From Ktedonobacter racemifer (GTDB taxonomy: Bacteria > Chloroflexota > DTOL01 > JACQYG01): DNA of 6,633 nucleotides. The notes under the pieces were generated by a model that saw nothing but the letters and a program-made list of their open reading frames with translations, did not search any database and was not told the DNA's origin. Shown one piece after another: positions 1 to 4,898 of the stretch (its first letter is position 1; each line of letters starts with the position of its first letter). Where the stretch lies: positions 1 to 6,633 of the forward strand of contig DYIS01000143.1 in NCBI GenBank assembly GCA_020723545.1. Direction: 5' to 3'. The translations under genes and the position numbers were made by a program.

Positions 1-22
1 GAATGGTGGTCTCAGCCACGAT
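1..22 (-). other. Probable continuation of major capsid protein beyond an in-frame amber codon
   Basis: Directly after the TAG at 25-23 the same reading frame continues to the window edge as I-V-A-E-T-T-I. In capsid proteins of the protease-capsid fusion type, as I recall the family, the segment ending in a tryptophan-rich turn (here PKWWK) is followed by a residue and then an IV-x-x-T-T/V type strand, so these seven codons look like capsid rather than spacer. A GTG at 19-17 could instead start a separate downstream gene, but there is no good ribosome binding site before it. Only 22 bases are visible, so this is suggestive, not proven. Confidence 0.45.
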
Positions 23-1300
23 CTACTTCCACCACTTGGGCTGATCTTCGTAGTCCTTCACCAGCCGCTTGTTGAGAACGTTCCCCAGCAGGTCAGCCAT
101 GATCGCCGTAGTCACTTCGTTCGCTTCCCGGGCGATCACGCTCCGCTCCCAGTCCCGGTAGCCGAAGCCACGCAGGCCGACGTCACCGGTGACCAGGATA
201 TAAGCCTCTCGAATGCCGGAGAGGGCCGGCACATCCTTCGCCTTGTCCGGCACGGGCAGATCGAAGAGCTTGTCCAGGGCATAGGCCATCCTCTCACGAG
301 AAGACAGCCCCATCTGAACCCGCTCCCCACCCACGCCCGTGATCACGTGGCCCTGGGTCAGCTCGCCCAAGAGGGTCTTCATGTCGGCAATTTCCTTGTC
401 CAGGTCAGCGCTCTCGAAAACCCGCCCCGCGAACTTCTTGGCGACGGCCTCACGCGCCTTGTCGGGCAGCCCAGAGGCCGCCATCCGCAAGGTCAGGATG
501 TCCCCACACAGGGCCTTGCGGGCCTCAGTCACGGCAGCCACATCATCCTTTTCGCCACGCGCTTCAGCCGCCGGAGGCGCTGGAGGCGGAGGCGCAGGAG
601 AGGTAACCGCCACTTCGCCAGTCTCGCTTTGCTCAAGTACCGTGTCACTCACGTTTCCCTCCACGTTTTTCTTTAGCGCTTCAAGAATGCGGTTGAAGCC
701 CCCGGCGGCCTCGATGGCCGAAAGCTCAGCGCGAAGGTCCCTTCGCGCCTTTTCCATTTCGAGAATGCGGTCGAAGCTCCCGCCCGCCGCCGGGTCAAAG
801 ACCACGTCAGCGGAATTCACGGCCAGGATTTGCCCGACTTCCCAGCGGTTCCCACCTCGGCCCTCCCCGTCCACGGGGAGGGAGGGGAGGGGGCGCCTGG
901 TAACCACCATGTCCGCCGAGATCCCCACGTTGGGCACCGCCAACCCCTTGGCTTTGTCCCGAACGACCACCTCTACCAGGCGGTAAAGGTCTTCGTCCAG
1001 GAGCCGCAGGTGGGCCTTGATGGCGCCATCCCAACGCGGCCTGGTGTACACGCCCACCACGTCCCGGACGCTACGCCCCTTGCGAGAAGCATCCAGGAGG
1101 TTGGGGTGGTCACAGAAGGCCGTAGCACCCTCCCACATCGGCAGGGAGGCCTTAAGCACCGCCTCCGAGTACACCATGCCGTTCTTGCTCTCACCAGGCC
1201 GTATGATGGTCACATCCACGGTCCTGGCCTGGCCCGCCACCACCGTGGCCTCCGCCGCTACGTCTTGCCTGGCCGTGGTCTGCTCAAAGTCCATCGTCAA
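23..1300 (-). CDS. Prohead protease-scaffold with start of major capsid protein (fusion type), ending at an in-frame TAG
   Basis: A 425-residue product counted from TTG at 1300. That start lies 8 nt after a strong AAAGGAGGTG; ATG at 1294 is the alternative, and the GTG at 1309 overlaps the ribosome binding site. Residues about 25-175 resemble phage capsid maturation proteases of the S78/U35 or Mu-I kind: a DHP motif (H65), S-V-R-D-V-V-G-V at 77-84, V-G-I-S with candidate nucleophile S128, and a closing SADVVFDPAAGG. Residues about 175-330 are charged, with helices and a Pro/Ala-rich linker (about 235-247), as expected of a scaffold. Residues about 362-425 (GIREAYILVTGD, then LLGNVLNKRL and DQPKWWK) resemble the N-terminal part of a major capsid protein. 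In known fusions the capsid part runs a few hundred residues further, so the stop truncates it, splits it, or is read through. A palindrome-derived insertion lies at residues about 135-150. Domain assignments come from remembered family patterns, not a search. Confidence 0.82.
   Translation of the reverse strand: MTMDFEQTTARQDVAAEATVVAGQARTVDVTIIRPGESKNGMVYSEAVLKASLPMWEGATAFCDHPNLLDASRKGRSVRDVVGVYTRPRWDGAIKAHLRLLDEDLYRLVEVVVRDKAKGLAVPNVGISADMVVTRRPLPSLPVDGEGRGGNRWEVGQILAVNSADVVFDPAAGGSFDRILEMEKARRDLRAELSAIEAAGGFNRILEALKKNVEGNVSDTVLEQSETGEVAVTSPAPPPPAPPAAEARGEKDDVAAVTEARKALCGDILTLRMAASGLPDKAREAVAKKFAGRVFESADLDKEIADMKTLLGELTQGHVITGVGGERVQMGLSSRERMAYALDKLFDLPVPDKAKDVPALSGIREAYILVTGDVGLRGFGYRDWERSVIAREANEVTTAIMADLLGNVLNKRLVKDYEDQPKWWK
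684..790 (-). repeat. Internal duplication AAGG-F-RILE in the scaffold segment
   Basis: The protease/capsid protein carries AAGGSFDRILE (residues 171-181) and AAGGFNRILE (198-207), and the DNA matches strongly (GAATGCGGT-GAAG near 686-697 and 763-775). The period is about 77 nt, or 26-27 residues. Between the copies lies a perfect 9-bp palindrome, GCGCGAAGG at 729-737 with its complement at 740-748. This looks like a small tandem duplication in the predicted helical scaffold. Confidence 0.65.
851..898. repeat. CCCTCCCCGT palindrome inserted in-frame in the protease domain
   Basis: Arms CCCTCCCCGT at 861-870 and ACGGGGAGGG at 873-882 are perfect over 10 bp around CC, followed by further G-rich sequence. 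On the minus strand it is translated as R-R-P-L-P-S-L-P-V-D-G-E-G-R-G-G-N. This low-complexity peptide interrupts the protease between S-A-D-M-V-V-T and W-E-V-G-Q-I-L-A-V-N, at a likely surface loop just after the candidate catalytic serine. Confidence 0.75.
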
Positions 1301-1305
1301 AAGCA

Positions 1306-1316
1306 CCACCTCCTTT
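1306..1316 (-). promoter_or_regulatory. Strong ribosome binding site of the protease/capsid gene
   Basis: The minus strand reads AAAGGAGGTG here, a near-complete match to the 16S rRNA 3' end. It leaves 8 nt to the TTG at 1300 and 14 nt to the ATG at 1294. This decides against the longer frame beginning with GTG at 1309, which lies inside the site. The site directly follows the TTCGAA repeat at 1318-1349, so the repeat filled the spacer without touching the translation signal. Confidence 0.85.
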
Positions 1317-1317
1317 C

Positions 1318-1349
1318 AATTTCGAATTTCGAAATTCGAATTTCGAAAT
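1318..1349. repeat. TTCGAAN heptamer tandem repeat, copy A
   Basis: Four tandem units of the form TTCGAAN (TTCGAAT, TTCGAAA, TTCGAAT, TTCGAAA) with a 7-nt period. Positions 1321-1340 form a perfect 20-nt palindrome. The repeat fills nearly all of the spacer between portal and protease genes: its last base is the last base of the portal stop codon, and the protease ribosome binding site begins about two bases beyond its other end. Confidence 0.95.
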
Positions 1350-2596
1350 CATCCTGCCCTCTGCTCGGTTTCGCCCGCAAACCGCTTCCACATCTCCGCC
1401 GCCTCTTCAGGCCCAATCCAGCCCTGGGCCTGGGCCACCACCAGGGCATCGGCCATCGTCTTGGCTGCCTGGGCCAGGGCCTCGTTGTCACTGGTGGTCA
1501 GGTCCTGGAACTTGGGCGGTTCCAGGGTGCGGTCAACGTCGGCAGGGAGGGCGCCGGCCTCGATAGCTCTGGTGACGGCCACGCCCACCACGTCGTTGAT
1601 CAGCCAGCCGAAGTACAGTTGGCGCCGCTCGTAGTGGCGCCGGGTGGGTTCGCCCATCTCAACGGCGGTGGCCCGCGTCGCGCTCTCCCCCTCGGCCATA
1701 TAGTGCAGGGGCACCCCCGCGCCGGCACCGATCGCCATGCGCAGGGCCTTCCCGTCGGCCTCCACCGCCTCGGCGTTAATGGCGGGCTGTATGGCCTTCC
1801 ACTCTTCGACCTCGTTGTGGACGATGCAGGAGCCGGGGGAGGGAGGGGTCATAAGCTCCGCCTTTTTCCTGGCAATGACCTCGGGGCCAGCGCCTTTCAG
1901 CACGACGTCCCAGAGGTACGCGCCCTTGAACTTGTTGATCACCACCCGGTCAGTCAGCCAGTCCTTATAGCGCCGAAGCCAGGGCAGCAGGGGCACCAGG
2001 TCACCCTGGCCGCGCTTGGCACCCACCACCCGGTTAATGGCGTAGTGCCGCATGTCGTGCTGCGACCACCAGCGCCCCTCCCTGATCCTATCGGGGTCGT
2101 TTGTGACCTGGTGGTATCCGAGCTCGTTTTCCAGGTCGTTTTCGTCAGTCGTGACCTCGTCGATGGAAGACGCCGGCACCAGGCGGATATAGGTCATGCC
2201 GTCCAGGGGGTTGGTATGGAACGTGACATAAAGTTCACCGGCTAGCGATAGTTCGGTGCACATCTCGTAGATCCTGGCGTCCATCCGGTTCTCAGGATGG
2301 TGCCAGAAGCGATTGACGAACTCCGCCACACGAGGCTCTCTGGCCCGCAAGGCGATGCCCCGGCCCAACACGTAATCGGTGGTGAGCTCGATGATCCGGA
2401 AGGCCAGCGGGTTAGAGCGGTATGCCTCCAGGCTTTGCTCAAGCTGGTCTTTCAGGCTGGTGGGAGTAACGTCCTTCTCGCCCGCCTTGGTCAGGGACCG
2501 CCACCAGCGATCCTCTTCGGCCAGGGTAGCCTCCGCCACCCGCGCCCGGATAAGGCCGCCGAAAAGCCGGTCCAACAGGTCATCCTTGAACGACAT
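1349..2596 (-). CDS. Phage portal protein
   Basis: A 415-residue product, a little short but within the normal range for HK97/SPP1-type portals, which form the dodecameric ring at one capsid vertex through which DNA enters and leaves. Family-like segments in order: NPLAFRIIEL followed by YVLGRGI (about 62-81), AGELYVTFH (about 119-127) in the wing region, R-G-Q-G-D-L-V-P-L-L-P-W-L-R-R-Y-K-D-W (about 195-213), the long-helix region with WDVVLKG, and VPLHYMAEGESATRATAVEM (about 295-314), the conserved turn that closes many portal cores. ATG at 2596 was chosen because AGGAGG ends 7 nt before it; an upstream TTG at 2602 is too close to that site. The gene ends in TGA immediately at a TTCGAA repeat. 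It lies directly before the protease/capsid gene, the usual head-module order. Confidence 0.95.
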   Translation of the reverse strand: MSFKDDLLDRLFGGLIRARVAEATLAEEDRWWRSLTKAGEKDVTPTSLKDQLEQSLEAYRSNPLAFRIIELTTDYVLGRGIALRAREPRVAEFVNRFWHHPENRMDARIYEMCTELSLAGELYVTFHTNPLDGMTYIRLVPASSIDEVTTDENDLENELGYHQVTNDPDRIREGRWWSQHDMRHYAINRVVGAKRGQGDLVPLLPWLRRYKDWLTDRVVINKFKGAYLWDVVLKGAGPEVIARKKAELMTPPSPGSCIVHNEVEEWKAIQPAINAEAVEADGKALRMAIGAGAGVPLHYMAEGESATRATAVEMGEPTRRHYERRQLYFGWLINDVVGVAVTRAIEAGALPADVDRTLEPPKFQDLTTSDNEALAQAAKTMADALVVAQAQGWIGPEEAAEMWKRFAGETEQRAG

Positions 2597-2603
2597 GGCC
2601 AAC

Positions 2604-2609
2604 CCTCCT
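2604..2609 (-). promoter_or_regulatory. Ribosome binding site of the portal gene
   Basis: AGGAGG on the minus strand with 7 nt before ATG at 2596-2594. The spacing selects this ATG over the TTG at 2602-2600, which would have essentially no spacer. Confidence 0.8.
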
Positions 2610-2622
2610 ATTAGCCCTCGTT

Positions 2623-2691
2623 CACCGCAGAGAGCGCAGAGTCCGCAGAGATCATTCGCTTATCTCTGCGCTCTCAGCGGGCTCTGCGGTA
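2623..2691. repeat. CGCAGAG-type inverted repeat filling the portal upstream spacer
   Basis: Copies of CGCAGAG run in one direction (2625-2650) and their complements CTCTGCG run back (2664-2689). Two perfect 9-bp stems are visible: an outer one, ACCGCAGAG at 2624-2632 with CTCTGCGGT at 2682-2690, and an inner one, CGCAGAGAT at 2644-2652 with ATCTCTGCG at 2662-2670. No T-run follows on the minus strand, so it is a poor candidate for an intrinsic terminator. The last five codons and the TGA of the upstream gene lie inside the outer arm. Confidence 0.9.
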
Positions 2692-3219
2692 AAAGTCTTG
2701 CCTTCCAAAGAGCCACAGAAGCCGCGCGATGCCAGGGGGTGGGGGCAGATCCCGCATTCGAAGTTCGAAGTTCGAAGTTCGAAATTCGAGTCGTACCAGG
2801 ATTTGCTTCACCTCCGCCAGGTCTCTCTCAAGCTGCCTAACCGCCGCCTCCAGCTCACCTGGAAGGGGCACGTCGTCATCCTCCAGGCGGAAATCCACCT
2901 GGTAGCTGGTGTGTCCCGGCTCCGGCTCGCTGGGGGTGTTGCGGAGCTGGTCGGCCCTTTCCGAGGAAATGCCGTTCTGAACTACCTGAACCGCGAACAC
3001 GCCCATGGTGGTCGTGAATTCGTAAGCCCCAGCGCCCCCGGTGTAGGCGTAGAGGCCCGGCAGATCCTTGGCGTCCATGAACTCCCAGGTCATGAGGAGC
3101 CGGACGCCCGCCATTGGGAATCCCCTGGCGTCGGACACCGTGCCGAAGATGATGTGGCGCCCGCCGTTCTCCGCTGCCCCCAGCCGTCGCTTTTGCAGAA
3201 CTACAAATCGCCTGGCCAT
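2674..3219 (-). CDS. Small protein with carboxypeptidase-regulatory-like beta domain and C-terminal coiled coil
   Basis: A 181-residue product of unassigned function. Residues about 22-82 (IIFGTVSDARGFPMAGVRLL, then Y-A-Y-T-G-G-A-G-A-Y-E-F and F-A-V-Q-V-V) show the G-x-V-x-D-x-x-G-x-P-x-A-G-V pattern of carboxypeptidase-regulatory/transthyretin-like beta sandwiches. Such domains occur on secreted and virion-surface proteins, where they mediate adhesion. An acidic linker follows, then a helix with coiled-coil character (about 121-144, E-L-E-A-A-V-R-Q-L-E-R-D-L). Residues 144-154 are encoded by a TTCGAA heptamer repeat and residues 177-181 plus the stop by a CGCAGAG repeat, so the native C-terminus probably lay near residue 144 and was extended. 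ATG at 3219 has GGAGGG 5 nt upstream. It lies between endolysin and portal; an accessory virion or lysis-associated role is possible but unproven. No signal peptide or membrane segment is evident. Confidence 0.78.
   Translation of the reverse strand: MARRFVVLQKRRLGAAENGGRHIIFGTVSDARGFPMAGVRLLMTWEFMDAKDLPGLYAYTGGAGAYEFTTTMGVFAVQVVQNGISSERADQLRNTPSEPEPGHTSYQVDFRLEDDDVPLPGELEAAVRQLERDLAEVKQILVRLEFRTSNFELRMRDLPPPPGIARLLWLFGRQDFYRRAR
2756..2790. repeat. TTCGAAN heptamer tandem repeat, copy B (translated)
   Basis: About five tandem units with a 7-nt period, mostly TTCGAAG with a final TTCGAAA/TTCGAG variant. On the minus strand it is read in-frame as L-E-F-R-T-S-N-F-E-L-R near the C-terminus of the small beta-domain protein. 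The N position is mostly G here, unlike the A/T of the other copies, so this copy has a separate origin or has diverged. Confidence 0.93.
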
Positions 3220-3224
3220 TTGCT

Positions 3225-3230
3225 CCCTCC
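3225..3230 (-). promoter_or_regulatory. Ribosome binding site of the beta-domain protein gene
   Basis: GGAGGG on the minus strand with 5 nt before ATG at 3219-3217. It supports that start. Confidence 0.75.
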
Positions 3231-3240
3231 AACATTCTAG

Positions 3241-3274
3241 CTAATAGCAGATGGCAAATAGCAGATAGCAGTTG
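3241..3274. repeat. TAGCAGA-type heptamer tandem repeat, copy 1
   Basis: Tandem heptamers TAGCAGA, TGGCAAA, TAGCAGA, TAGCAGT preceded by CTAA, with a 7-nt period. It lies in the spacer between endolysin and beta-domain protein. Related copies are at 4751-4783 (same orientation) and 4863-4898 (opposite orientation). Confidence 0.88.
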
Positions 3275-3289
3275 GAATGCAGCCTTGTG

Positions 3290-3310
3290 GGACAAGTTGG
3301 CAACTTGTCC
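3290..3310. repeat. Perfect palindrome with arms GGACAAGTTG
   Basis: Arms 3290-3299 and 3301-3310 are perfectly complementary over 10 bp around a single central G. No T-run follows on either strand, so a transcription terminator is not supported. It looks like one member of a dispersed palindromic element, different in sequence from its neighbours in the same spacer. Confidence 0.85.
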
Positions 3311-3335
3311 TACTGACTGCACTCCCAGTGAGCCC

Positions 3336-3368
3336 ATCCTCCCGCAGGTTCGGAACCTGCGGGAGGAT
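3336..3368. repeat. Perfect 15-bp inverted repeat directly after the endolysin stop
   Basis: Arms 3336-3350 and 3354-3368 (ATCCTCCCGCAGGTT and its complement) are perfect over 15 bp with a CGG centre. The hairpin starts 2 nt after the endolysin TAG at 3373-3371. On the minus strand it could form a stable RNA hairpin that protects the 3' end or attenuates transcription, but there is no T-run, so a classic rho-independent terminator is unlikely. Confidence 0.88.
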
Positions 3369-3370
3369 CG

Positions 3371-4723
3371 CTACCCGGCTAGCTGCCGCTTCCACTCTGC
3401 CCAATTGTCGCCAGGGCATCGTGTAACGCCTAGCTCCTTATGCCCAAGGACCGCTAAGCGGCGTCCCAACCTGTACTCTATGCTGGCAATGAGCCATCGG
3501 GCCGCTAACATCTGGGCCGCCGTGGGCGCACGCCCCTCGGTGAAACAGCCGTTTAGGGCCACTCCGACATACCGCCAGTTGTTCACGCCAACGCCGTTGA
3601 TCTTTTCCTGACCATCCGCGTGGTAGGAAACCGTTTCTAGCTCATTGCACCAGTCTATATCGCCGTTCTGGTGCACCAGGAAGTGATAGCCGATCCCCGG
3701 CCAGCCGTTGCGCTCCACGTGGTAGCGCGCTATATCGCGAGCCGCCAGGTCAACGTCCACCGCCGTGTGATGGATCACCACGCCCTCGATCTGGCCCAGG
3801 TCGCGCCTCTGGTACGCTGGCCTCCCCGGATACAGCGCCACCAGCTCCCCCCGGCGGTCTACTAGGGCGGGGGTTGCAGGGAGCAGGGAGCCGCTCAATT
3901 TCGAATTCCGAAATTCGAATTTCGAATTTCCCGCTGTTATCGCCTGGCGGGCCGCCCTCGCCTCCGGCTCGCCTAGTCGAAACTCCGCCCAGTCCTCCGT
4001 CCCTCCAACCAGGAACGGCGCTGCCCCGGCCACGTACCCGTATTTCCCCACCTCCTTCCAGAAGGCCAGGTACTCTTCCGCCTTCTTCTCGTGGCTCACT
4101 CCAGGCGTGGAGTCCCCGAACTCCGTGATCCACAGGGTCTTGTCCGGGAACCTGGCGTGGTATTGCAAAAACCGATACCCCCAATCTGGGCTCGTCATGT
4201 TCTCGTACTGCCAATAGCAGTGGACGGCCAGGAAGTCCGAGGCCTCCACCGCGTCCCGGCACACGTCCAGCCAGACCAGATCGGTTTTCAGATCCGGCAC
4301 GGCACAAAGCGCCGGGAACCCGAACTGGACGTTAGGGAACTCCTGTCGCAGGAGCCTAAGGGTCATGTGGTACCACAGGCGAAAGTCCCTGGCGTGCTCC
4401 GCCGTGATCCCCCACCCCGGCCCGCCGGAGAGGTGATTTGGCTCGGTCAATATCTCCACGCAGAACGTGAGCCCTACGTCGAGGTAGGATTGAAGCCTGG
4501 GCTTCATGGCGGCCACGAACTCCCCAGGGGCCGGTGGTCGGCCGGGCCACCACAGGCGGACAACCCACTGTTTCGGCTCCGCCAGCAGCCTGTCCGCCCG
4601 CGCGAACATCTCCGGCTCCGAGATCGTGAGCCCCACCATGCCCTGAAAGCCAGCCCGCTCAATGAGCCCGAAGTCGGCCTCGTCCCACCGCTCTTTATTG
4701 CTCGCGTGCCCCATCACCAACAT
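3371..4723 (-). CDS. Two-domain phage endolysin: clan-A-like glycosidase plus N-acetylmuramoyl-L-alanine amidase
   Basis: A 450-residue peptidoglycan hydrolase. The N-terminal part (about 1-262) looks like a TIM-barrel glycosidase of clan GH-A: ILTEPN at 91-96 offers the acid/base E94 and WITEFG at 198-203 the nucleophile E201, each after a hydrophobic strand. The C-terminal part (about 312-445) is a PGRP/Amidase_2 zinc amidase that cuts the lactyl-peptide bond. VVIHHT (315-320) supplies the first zinc histidine, GYHF (345-348) the conserved tyrosine, GHKE (427-430) H428, and TRCPG C436; the 8-residue H428-C436 spacing matches T7 lysozyme and PGRPs. The linker (about 264-278, NSKFEFRNSKL) is encoded by a TTCGAA repeat. 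ATG at 4723 follows AAGGGAG by 7 nt; an internal ATG at codon 4 is possible. No signal peptide is seen, so release through a holin-type pore would be needed. Substrate of the glycosidase domain is inferred from its partner domain only. Confidence 0.92.
   Translation of the reverse strand: MLVMGHASNKERWDEADFGLIERAGFQGMVGLTISEPEMFARADRLLAEPKQWVVRLWWPGRPPAPGEFVAAMKPRLQSYLDVGLTFCVEILTEPNHLSGGPGWGITAEHARDFRLWYHMTLRLLRQEFPNVQFGFPALCAVPDLKTDLVWLDVCRDAVEASDFLAVHCYWQYENMTSPDWGYRFLQYHARFPDKTLWITEFGDSTPGVSHEKKAEEYLAFWKEVGKYGYVAGAAPFLVGGTEDWAEFRLGEPEARAARQAITAGNSKFEFRNSKLSGSLLPATPALVDRRGELVALYPGRPAYQRRDLGQIEGVVIHHTAVDVDLAARDIARYHVERNGWPGIGYHFLVHQNGDIDWCNELETVSYHADGQEKINGVGVNNWRYVGVALNGCFTEGRAPTAAQMLAARWLIASIEYRLGRRLAVLGHKELGVTRCPGDNWAEWKRQLAG
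3896..3930. repeat. TTCGAAN heptamer tandem repeat, copy C (encodes the interdomain linker of the endolysin)
   Basis: Four units with a 7-nt period (TTCGAAT, TCCGAAA, TTCGAAT, TTCGAAT), one carrying a T-to-C change. Read on the minus strand it gives N-S-K-F-E-F-R-N-S-K-L, residues 266-276 of the endolysin, precisely between the glycosidase and amidase domains. The frame stays open on both sides. Confidence 0.95.
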
Positions 4724-4730
4724 TGGCTCG

Positions 4731-4737
4731 CTCCCTT
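4731..4737 (-). promoter_or_regulatory. Ribosome binding site of the endolysin gene
   Basis: AAGGGAG on the minus strand with 7 nt before ATG at 4723-4721. It is weaker than the portal and protease sites but well spaced. Confidence 0.6.
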
Positions 4738-4750
4738 CGGTCGCTATATG

Positions 4751-4783
4751 GCTAATAGCAGGTAGCTGATAGCGAATAGCAGC
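4751..4783. repeat. TAGCAGA-type heptamer tandem repeat, copy 2
   Basis: Units TAGCAGG, TAGCTGA, TAGCGAA, TAGCAGC after GCTAA, with a 7-nt period. It has the same orientation as copy 1 and is inverted relative to copy 3 in the same spacer. Confidence 0.85.
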
Positions 4784-4799
4784 TCCCGTCAGACTCCCG

Positions 4800-4814
4800 G
4801 TGTCTGGCAGACAC
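4800..4814. repeat. Short perfect palindrome GTGTCTG-G-CAGACAC
   Basis: Seven-base arms 4800-4806 and 4808-4814 around one G. It lies between a TAGCAGA copy and a TTCGAA copy in the terminase-endolysin spacer. It is short, but its position inside a chain of other palindromes suggests it is another dispersed element rather than chance. Confidence 0.65.
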
Positions 4815-4815
4815 G

Positions 4816-4843
4816 CGAAATTCGAATTTCGAATTTCGAAATT
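4816..4843. repeat. TTCGAAN heptamer tandem repeat, copy D
   Basis: A partial unit and three full TTCGAAN units with a 7-nt period; 4816-4831 is a perfect palindrome. It lies in the spacer between terminase and endolysin genes and is not translated by either. Confidence 0.93.
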
Positions 4844-4862
4844 ACCCCGCTATACGCCCCCT

Positions 4863-4898
4863 CTGCCATCTGCTATTAGCTATCTGCCGTCGGCTAGC
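4863..4898. repeat. TAGCAGA-type heptamer tandem repeat, copy 3 (inverted), abutting the terminase stop
   Basis: The minus strand reads TAGCTAG-CC, then GGCAGATAGC, TAATAGCAGA and TGGCAG, the same family as copies 1 and 2 in opposite orientation. It directly follows the terminase TAG at 4900-4898; the stop itself resembles part of a TAGC unit. With copy 2 it could pair across about 80 bases that hold copy D. Confidence 0.85.

Noticed and set aside
1301..1309. GTG at 1309 as start of the protease/capsid gene
   Set aside because: The codon lies within the AAAGGAGGTG ribosome binding site; TTG at 1300 (or ATG at 1294) has workable spacing.
830..2245. Long plus-strand open frame of 471 codons across the portal and protease genes
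   Set aside because: It spans two well-supported minus-strand genes and their spacer, has no recognisable motifs, and has a composition (His, Gly, Pro, Val, Arg rich) typical of the antisense of GC-rich genes.
2698..3240. Plus-strand open frame of 180 codons opposite the beta-domain protein
   Set aside because: Its start lies in repeat DNA, it contains the repeat peptide SKFEVRSSKFE because that repeat is open in every frame, and the minus strand has a better ribosome binding site and a domain pattern.
3336..3368. Rho-independent terminator after the endolysin
   Set aside because: The stem is strong, but the minus strand continues with GGGCTCACTGG instead of a T-run, so it is listed as an inverted repeat only.
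1318..4843. TTCGAA and TAGCAGA arrays as CRISPR repeats
   Set aside because: Units are 7 nt without spacers, degenerate, and scattered between and inside genes; no Cas-like gene is present.
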